From positions 1 to 20,916 of the forward strand of contig DUQT01000087.1 in NCBI GenBank assembly GCA_012837655.1: a stretch of DNA of 20,916 nt, in the 5' to 3' direction. The translations under genes and the position numbers were made by a program. The stretch's first letter is position 1; each line of letters begins with the position of its first letter. Below the pieces are notes generated by a model. It made no database searches, was not told the DNA's origin, and saw only the letters and a list, made by a program, of their open reading frames with translations. This DNA is from Actinomyces sp. Its GTDB lineage: Bacteria > Actinomycetota > Actinomycetes > Actinomycetales > Actinomycetaceae. Below are positions 15,698 to 20,916 of the stretch, piece by piece.

Positions 15698-16400
15698 CAA
15701 AAATAAGAACAACGAAATGCGGTACGAACAGGACCCGAAGGGTTTCTTCGGTAACCTATTCGCTCCCGTCGCTGGATTCGGCGTCACGTTCACGTCATTT
15801 TTCCGTCCCTATGTCACGGAGCAGTACCCCTTCGAAGGCCCGTACGTACAGCCGCGGTTCCACGGTCGTCACCAGCTGAACCGCTACGCGGACGGCCTCG
15901 AAAAGTGCATTGGTTGTGAACTGTGCGCATGGGCATGTCCCGCTGACGCAATCCTCGTAGAAGCTGGCAACAACACTCCGGAAGAGCAGTTCGCACCCGG
16001 TGAGCGTTACGGCCGCGTCTACCAGATCAACTACCTGCGCTGCATTTTCTGCGGCCTGTGTATTGAGGCTTGCCCGACCCGCGCTCTGACAATGGGGCAC
16101 GACTTTGAGCTTGCTGACTACCACCGTCGCGATCTGATCTTCGAAAAGGATCAAATCCTCGCCCCCATGAAGGAAGGCATGCTTGCAGCGCCTCACCCCA
16201 TGGTCGACGGGCTCACAGACGGCGACTACTATCGCGGTGCCGTTACCGGCCCAACCAAGGAACAGGTCGAATGGGTGCGCGAACGCCGCCCGGACGATCC
16301 TACCCTGGAGGCCGCAACGAAGGCCGCAGAAAAGAACGAAATGGCTCTCGCTAGCTCTGAACCAGTAAAGAACGAGGAGGCGAGAAAGAATGATGCTTAG
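15690..16400 (+). CDS. nuoI: NADH-quinone oxidoreductase subunit I
   Basis: Ferredoxin-like subunit holding clusters N6a and N6b, which carry electrons towards N2. Two complete motifs are seen in the 236-residue protein: Cys73, Cys76, Cys79, Cys83 (CIGCELCAWACP) and Cys118, Cys121, Cys124, Cys128 (CIFCGLCIEACP). The N-terminal amphipathic segment FFGNLFAPVAGFGVTFTSFF anchors it to the membrane, and YPFEGPYVQPRFHGRH follows. A charged tail after about residue 200 has no recognised motif. AGGAGCG precedes the ATG, which lies eight bases inside nuoH; the TAG lies eleven bases inside nuoJ. Confidence 0.97.
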   Translation: MSDKNKNNEMRYEQDPKGFFGNLFAPVAGFGVTFTSFFRPYVTEQYPFEGPYVQPRFHGRHQLNRYADGLEKCIGCELCAWACPADAILVEAGNNTPEEQFAPGERYGRVYQINYLRCIFCGLCIEACPTRALTMGHDFELADYHRRDLIFEKDQILAPMKEGMLAAPHPMVDGLTDGDYYRGAVTGPTKEQVEWVRERRPDDPTLEAATKAAEKNEMALASSEPVKNEEARKNDA

Positions 16401-17379
16401 CGCAGTCGCAGCTGGCCCGCAAATGGCCAGCACAGGTGAAGCGGTCCTGTTCTGGGTTACCGCAATCATCATGGTTGCCGGCGCATTCGGAGTCCTCTTC
16501 TTCAAGAAGGCGGCATACTCGGCGATCTCAATGGTCACCGTAATGCTCGGCCTCGCAGTCCTATACTTCGCGCAGGGAGCACCCTTCATGGGTGTCGTCC
16601 AGGTCGTCGTCTACACCGGCGCGATCATGATGCTGTTCCTGTTCGTCCTCATGATGATTGGTCTGCAAGCCACGGACAACTACATGAACCAACACCGCGC
16701 AAACATTGTCTGGGCTGTTGTCGGTTCAGCAGTTCTGGCATTTGCGCTTTCAGCTGTCATCTGGAAGGCCAACCTTCCGGCCGCAACTGAATACGGTGTT
16801 GATCCCCATTCCAACGCGCCCGTTGAAAACCTCGCGCTAGTCCTGTTCTCGGACTTCTGGTTCTCTATGGAACTCGCCGCAGCACTTCTGATCACCGCCG
16901 CAGTTGGCGCGGTCCTGCTTACGCACGGTGACCGCCTCAGCCCGAAGCGTACGCAGAAGCACGTTGTTGACGCGAAGATGGCAGCCTACGCAGAAACCGG
17001 CCGCCACGTTGGCCAGCACACCGCACCCGGTGTTTACGCCCGCTCAACCGCGTTTGACGTTGGCGCTCTTTCCGGTGAAACCCACAAGCCCGTCACAGAG
17101 TCGATCCCGCGTGTACTACGCGTTCGTGGTCTGGACCGCTCGCTGGGCTCACTTGATCCCGAGCTCGCACGCGCAATGCACAAGCAAGCAACCGGCCAGC
17201 CGACGGATCAGGGGATCCACGGTGTCGCTGCAACTCACCGCGTAAAGCACTCAGAAGCCTGGGGCATGAGCGGTGACGCCGCGCCGGACGGCCTCATTCA
17301 ATATGAAGCACGTCCCGCAATCGAAGCCGGTTCTAAACCCGAAATCGAATCTCAGGAAGAGGAGGGCGAAGACAAATGA
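16390..17379 (+). CDS. nuoJ: NADH-quinone oxidoreductase subunit J with long soluble C-terminal tail
   Basis: Membrane subunit of the ND6 family next to NuoA, NuoK and NuoH. Five helices lie within residues 18-178. The conserved third helix is VVQVVVYTGAIMMLFLFVLMMIG, whose glycine region forms the pi-bulge implicated in coupling. The protein has 329 residues, against 184 in E. coli. A hydrophilic tail of about 150 residues follows, with PGVYARSTAFDVGAL and IPRVLRVRGLD, resembling the tails of other actinobacterial NuoJ proteins, and ends in an acidic run. Two ATGs in tandem (16390 and 16393) could both serve; GGAGGCGAG (16376-16384) lies about five to eight bases upstream. The gene overlaps nuoI by eleven bases and nuoK by four. 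Confidence 0.95.
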   Translation: MMLSAVAAGPQMASTGEAVLFWVTAIIMVAGAFGVLFFKKAAYSAISMVTVMLGLAVLYFAQGAPFMGVVQVVVYTGAIMMLFLFVLMMIGLQATDNYMNQHRANIVWAVVGSAVLAFALSAVIWKANLPAATEYGVDPHSNAPVENLALVLFSDFWFSMELAAALLITAAVGAVLLTHGDRLSPKRTQKHVVDAKMAAYAETGRHVGQHTAPGVYARSTAFDVGALSGETHKPVTESIPRVLRVRGLDRSLGSLDPELARAMHKQATGQPTDQGIHGVAATHRVKHSEAWGMSGDAAPDGLIQYEARPAIEAGSKPEIESQEEEGEDK

Positions 17380-17675
17380 GTCTGTCGTACTACATCATCC
17401 TGGCGATGATCCTCTTCTCGATCGGCGCCGCCGTCGTAATGGTTCGTCGTTCCGCAGTGATCTCCCTGATGGGAGTTGAGCTGATGCTTAACTCTGCGAA
17501 CCTCGTGCTAATCACATTTGCCCGCATTCACGGTGACTTTACCGGTCAGGTCATGGCGTTTTTCGTAATGATCGTTGCCGCCGCGGAGGTCGTTGTTGGC
17601 CTCGCAATCATCGTGTCCATCTTCCGTGCCCGTCGCACCACCTCGGTCGACGAGGTCAACCTACTGAAGAACTGA
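17376..17675 (+). CDS. nuoK: NADH-quinone oxidoreductase subunit K
   Basis: Small antiporter-like membrane subunit (ND4L family), 99 residues with three helices, as usual. The second helix carries VELMLNSANLVLITFAR and the third FVMIVAAAEVVVGLAIIVSIF. The two buried glutamates used in proton transfer are thus present (in GVELML and AAAEVVVGL). The ATG overlaps the nuoJ stop, with GAGGGCGA upstream. The gap to the nuoL start is ten bases. Confidence 0.97.
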   Translation: MSLSYYIILAMILFSIGAAVVMVRRSAVISLMGVELMLNSANLVLITFARIHGDFTGQVMAFFVMIVAAAEVVVGLAIIVSIFRARRTTSVDEVNLLKN

Positions 17676-17685
17676 GGGAGGAAAG

Positions 17686-19665
17686 GTGAACTACTCCATG
17701 CTTCTTCCCCAGGTGAGCGCTGAGGTCGGCTTCACCGCCGCATCAGGCGCCGCATCACTGGGATGGTTGATGATCGCGATTCCACTCGCGGTGTCAATCC
17801 TGCTGCTCCTGCTCGGACGAGTTTCCGACGGATGGGGTCACTGGGTTGCAGTCATCGCTTCCTGGTCATCATTCGTAATCGGCCTGTTCATCCTGTTCCA
17901 GATGCTTGGAAACCCGGCATCTGAACGAGCGATGGAACTAAACCTGTTCGAGTGGATACCGGCCGGTGAATTCAGCGTCAGCTTCGGTCTGCTAATGGAC
18001 CCGCTGTCCATGACGTTCGTCATGCTGGTCACGTTCGTGGGTTCCCTAATCCACATTTACTCCGTGGCCTACATGGAACACGACAAGGACCGTCGACGCT
18101 TCTTCGCCTACCTCAACTTCTTCATCGCCTCAATGCTGATCCTGGTGCTCGGCAACTCCTACGCCATCCTCTTCGTGGGTTGGGAAGGCGTTGGCCTGGC
18201 ATCCTACTTGCTGATCGGATTCTGGAACCAGGTTCCCGAATACGCCACTGCAGCGAAGAAGGCATTCGTAATGAACCGTGTTGGCGACATGGGCCTGCTA
18301 CTCGCAATGATGGCAATGGTCGCATCGTTCAGCTCGGTTGACTTCCGCGTTGTCAGCGCAGAAATCACCGGAGCCAGCCAGGGCACAGCAACCGTCATCG
18401 GCCTGTTCCTGCTCCTAGCTGCAACCGGTAAGTCCGCGCAGTTCCCACTGCAGGCATGGCTGGGCGACGCAATGGCTGGTCCGACACCGGTCTCCGCCCT
18501 CATCCACGCGGCAACAATGGTTACCGCTGGTGTCTACCTAATCGTTCGCTCCGGCGCTGTCTACCTGCAGGCCCCGATCGCCGCAACAGTCGTTGCAATC
18601 GTCGGTGCCATCACGCTCCTATTTGGTGCGATTGTTGGTACAGCAAAGGACGACATCAAGAAGGTGCTCGCTGCATCCACGATGTCGCAAATCGGTTACA
18701 TGATGCTGGGTGCAGGCCTTGGCCCGATCGGCTGGGTATTCGCGATCTTCCACCTGTTCACACACGGCTTCTTTAAGGCTCTCATGTTCCTCGGTGCAGG
18801 TTCAGTCATGCACGCGATGGACGATCAGGTGAACATGCGTAACTTCGGTGCGTTAAAGGGCCCGATGAAGATCACGTGGATCACGTTCATGATGGGTTGG
18901 CTAGCAATCCTCGGTGTCCCACCGTTCTCCGGATTCTGGTCGAAGGACCCGATCATTGAAACGGCTTTCTCAGCAAACCACTTCGGCAACGTTGAGGCCT
19001 CCTGGCCCGGCTGGATCTTCGGCCTGGTCGCACTGATTGGTGCTGGTATCACGGCCTTCTACATGTCACGTCTGTTCTTCATGACGTTCCATGGTGAATC
19101 CCGCTGGACCAAAACCAAGACAGGGGAGCCCATTAAGCCGGCAGAATCATCACCACTCATGACAGTCCCGATGGTGATCCTCGCTATCGGCGCGGTCGTA
19201 CTCGGTGGACTACTCATGATCAACTCGGCGTTCGTCACCTGGCTTGAACCGGTCACTGGCGTTGCCGAACACGCAGACCCCGTACTGCCCGTACCCGTAA
19301 TCCAGATCCTGGTCATCCTTCTAATCATCGTTGGTGCTGGCTGGGCATGGATGAAGTACGGACGCGAAGAGGTGCCGCAGGCAGTGCCAGCCGGAAACGC
19401 GTTTGTGCACGCTGCGCGCAACGATCTGTACCAAGACGAACTCAACGAAAGCCTATTCATGGCTCCCGGCGTCGCTTTGATGAAGGGCGTAACCGCGGGC
19501 GACCGCTACGTAGTAGACGGAATCGTCCACGGACTTGCGAAACTATCCGCTGGCTTGGGACGCGTAGTCTCCAAGACCCAGACCGGCTACGTTCGCTCCT
19601 ACGCCTCTTACGTTGCGGGTGGAGTTCTCTTAGCCCTCGTCGTCGTCCTAGTTACACGGTTCTAA
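17686..19665 (+). CDS. nuoL: NADH-quinone oxidoreductase subunit L
   Basis: The distal antiporter-like proton channel of complex I, 659 residues with many membrane helices and the long lateral helix at the C-terminus. Key residues are visible: Glu167 in WEGVGLASYLLIGFW, Lys249 in TGKSAQFPLQAWL, and His274 in SALIHAATMVTAGVYL. Later helices include KVLAASTMSQIGYMMLG, HLFTHGFFKALMFLGAGSV and PPFSGFWSKDPI. The start is GTG at 17686, preceded by GGGAGG (17676-17681) with a short four-base spacer. An in-frame ATG at 17698 would leave 16 bases, too far, so GTG is preferred. nuoM follows after 15 bases. Confidence 0.97.
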   Translation: MNYSMLLPQVSAEVGFTAASGAASLGWLMIAIPLAVSILLLLLGRVSDGWGHWVAVIASWSSFVIGLFILFQMLGNPASERAMELNLFEWIPAGEFSVSFGLLMDPLSMTFVMLVTFVGSLIHIYSVAYMEHDKDRRRFFAYLNFFIASMLILVLGNSYAILFVGWEGVGLASYLLIGFWNQVPEYATAAKKAFVMNRVGDMGLLLAMMAMVASFSSVDFRVVSAEITGASQGTATVIGLFLLLAATGKSAQFPLQAWLGDAMAGPTPVSALIHAATMVTAGVYLIVRSGAVYLQAPIAATVVAIVGAITLLFGAIVGTAKDDIKKVLAASTMSQIGYMMLGAGLGPIGWVFAIFHLFTHGFFKALMFLGAGSVMHAMDDQVNMRNFGALKGPMKITWITFMMGWLAILGVPPFSGFWSKDPIIETAFSANHFGNVEASWPGWIFGLVALIGAGITAFYMSRLFFMTFHGESRWTKTKTGEPIKPAESSPLMTVPMVILAIGAVVLGGLLMINSAFVTWLEPVTGVAEHADPVLPVPVIQILVILLIIVGAGWAWMKYGREEVPQAVPAGNAFVHAARNDLYQDELNESLFMAPGVALMKGVTAGDRYVVDGIVHGLAKLSAGLGRVVSKTQTGYVRSYASYVAGGVLLALVVVLVTRF

Positions 19666-19680
19666 GGGCGGAGGAAACTG

Positions 19681-20916
19681 ATGGAAATGCAAGTTATTTC
19701 GACAGCTTCAATCCCGTGGCTGTCCATTCTCGTAGGAATCCCGGCAATCGTGGGCGTCCTCGTAGCCGCAATCGCACCACTGCGTGTGATGGGTCGCTGG
19801 ATCGTCCTCGTGGTGTCGCTGTTTGAGCTGGTTCTTGGCTTGGCAGCCGCCGTGTCGATGGACTGGTCCGCCGCCAACACTTACCAGCTTGCGGAAACCC
19901 ACAACTGGATTCCCGCGATCGGTGTTTCGTGGGGGCTTGGCGTAAACCAGCTCGGCATGGCAATGATCCTGCTCGCCCTGGCGCTAGTTCCGATCGTCCT
20001 CATCGCCGGTTGGAAGGAAGATTCAGGCAAACGCGACGCTGGACGCACGTCTGGAATGTACGCGGCGCTGATTCTGATGCTAGAGGCCTTCATGGTCCTC
20101 ATCTTCGCGGCGCGTGACGTGGTGCTGTTCTACATTGCTTTCGAAGCAATGCTGATCCCGCTGTACTTCATGATCGGCCGCTTCGGTGGTCGTAACGCTC
20201 GCGCAGCTGCGATCAAGTTCCTGCTGTACTCGCTATTCGGTGGCCTAATCATGCTGGCCGGCGTAATCGGACTGTGGGTCGTATCCGACCAGTCCGCTAA
20301 CGCGTTCCTACTGGAGAACCTGTCTGGAACCCAGATGAGCGGCACGGTGGAAATGGCGATCTTCGTATCGTTCTTTATCGCATTCGCGATTAAGGCTCCG
20401 ATGGTTCCTGTCCACACCTGGCTACCTGACACTGCTGCGGCTGCTCGCCCCGGCACGTCAGTACTACTGGTTGGTGTGCTTGACAAGATCGGTACCTACG
20501 GAATGATTGCCCTGGCTCTGCCGCTGTTCCCGAACGCGTCGAAGACGGCAGCTCCGGCGATCATCGTTCTGGCGATCATCTCGATCCTCTACGGTGGTCT
20601 CGCAGCGATTGGGCAGAAGGACCTCATGCGCTTGGTGTCGTTCACCTCGGTGTCGCACTTCGGCTTCATGGTCCTCGGTATCTACATTGGATCGCACCTG
20701 GCACTGGTTGGCGCCATGTTCTACATGGTTGCCCACGGTGTTTCGATTGCCGGCCTGTTCCTGATCTCCGGATTCCTGACCGAGCGCGGAGGAACTCGCG
20801 AAATCGCCGCATTCCGTGGCATGCAACGAGTCACCCCCGTTATCGCTGGAACCTGGCTGGTTGCAGGCCTTGCGTCGATTGCACTACCGGGCCTGTCCGG
20901 ATTCGTACCGGAGTTC
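19681..20916 (+). CDS. nuoM: NADH-quinone oxidoreductase subunit M (3' partial)
   Basis: Second antiporter-like proton channel of the membrane arm; the first 412 codons are present and the right edge cuts the gene, which normally encodes about 500-550 residues. Channel residues are intact: Glu155 in FYIAFEAMLIPLYFMIG, Lys238 in AIKAPMVPVHTWLPD and Lys269 in GVLDKIGTYG; the two lysines match Lys234 and Lys265 of E. coli with one offset. The AAARPGTSVLLVGVLDK segment is the actinobacterial form of this helix. GGAGGAAA lies before the ATG at 19681; an in-frame ATG at 19687 is a less likely start. nuoN would be expected next, outside the window. Confidence 0.97.
   Translation, partial: MEMQVISTASIPWLSILVGIPAIVGVLVAAIAPLRVMGRWIVLVVSLFELVLGLAAAVSMDWSAANTYQLAETHNWIPAIGVSWGLGVNQLGMAMILLALALVPIVLIAGWKEDSGKRDAGRTSGMYAALILMLEAFMVLIFAARDVVLFYIAFEAMLIPLYFMIGRFGGRNARAAAIKFLLYSLFGGLIMLAGVIGLWVVSDQSANAFLLENLSGTQMSGTVEMAIFVSFFIAFAIKAPMVPVHTWLPDTAAAARPGTSVLLVGVLDKIGTYGMIALALPLFPNASKTAAPAIIVLAIISILYGGLAAIGQKDLMRLVSFTSVSHFGFMVLGIYIGSHLALVGAMFYMVAHGVSIAGLFLISGFLTERGGTREIAAFRGMQRVTPVIAGTWLVAGLASIALPGLSGFVPEF

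Noticed and set aside
15795..16589. 264-residue open frame on the minus strand across nuoI and nuoJ
   Set aside because: It is antisense to two certain complex I genes with intact cysteine motifs, shows no recognisable domain, and reads as an out-of-frame shadow of their codon bias.
20401..20490. NuoM segment HTWLPDTAAAARPGTS, unlike the E. coli HTEAPT form
   Set aside because: As recalled, mycobacterial NuoM has a similar TTEKATPGTS form, and the channel lysines on both sides are conserved.

Overview
The window looks like part of the chromosome of a menaquinone-using actinobacterium. It contains a respiratory-quinone block followed by a complex I operon. Three things point to Actinobacteria: the order menG, geranylgeranyl reductase-family gene, nuoA onward; actinobacterial-type extensions on NuoC, NuoH and NuoJ; and several GTG starts with strong purine-rich ribosome binding sites. 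GC content looks moderate for the phylum, and a relative of Actinomycetaceae would fit. The genus cannot be fixed from the sequence alone and this placement is an inference.

Layout. Bases 2-1015 hold the C-terminal two thirds of MenD, cut by the left edge. Bases 1090-2679 encode a membrane-anchored HtrA-type serine protease with a Ser/Gln/Tyr/Gly repeat region. A strong 14-bp hairpin (2699-2730) separates it from the convergent isochorismate synthase gene menF (minus strand, 2743-4167). The menF GTG start is buried in a second perfect dyad (4162-4189). Bases 4329-5054 are menG, the last menaquinone methyltransferase. A 232-base intergenic region with a candidate promoter leads to a geranylgeranyl reductase-family flavoprotein (5287-6594), probably the menaquinone side-chain reductase MenJ. 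From 6665 to the right edge runs nuoABCDEFGHIJKLM, the first 13 of the usual 14 complex I genes. Junctions are tight and mostly overlapping, and nuoM is cut by the right edge.

How the genes work together. MenF and MenD are early steps of menaquinone synthesis, MenG is the final methylation and the reductase tailors the isoprenoid tail. Complex I then oxidises NADH, reduces that menaquinone and pumps protons. So the block makes the electron carrier and the enzyme that loads it. The HtrA protease is a neighbour with no evident direct part in this pathway.

Most of the window is conserved core metabolism, and I found no sign of a new multi-gene system. The points that deserve a second look are: loss of all four cysteine ligands of the N7 iron-sulfur cluster in NuoG, with an apparent long insertion just before that site; the dyad over the menF start; the matching GGACAC/GTGTCC cores at both ends of menF; and the tyrosine-rich repeat tract on the cytoplasmic side of the HtrA protease. 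No tRNA, rRNA, CRISPR array, insertion sequence or phage gene was seen.
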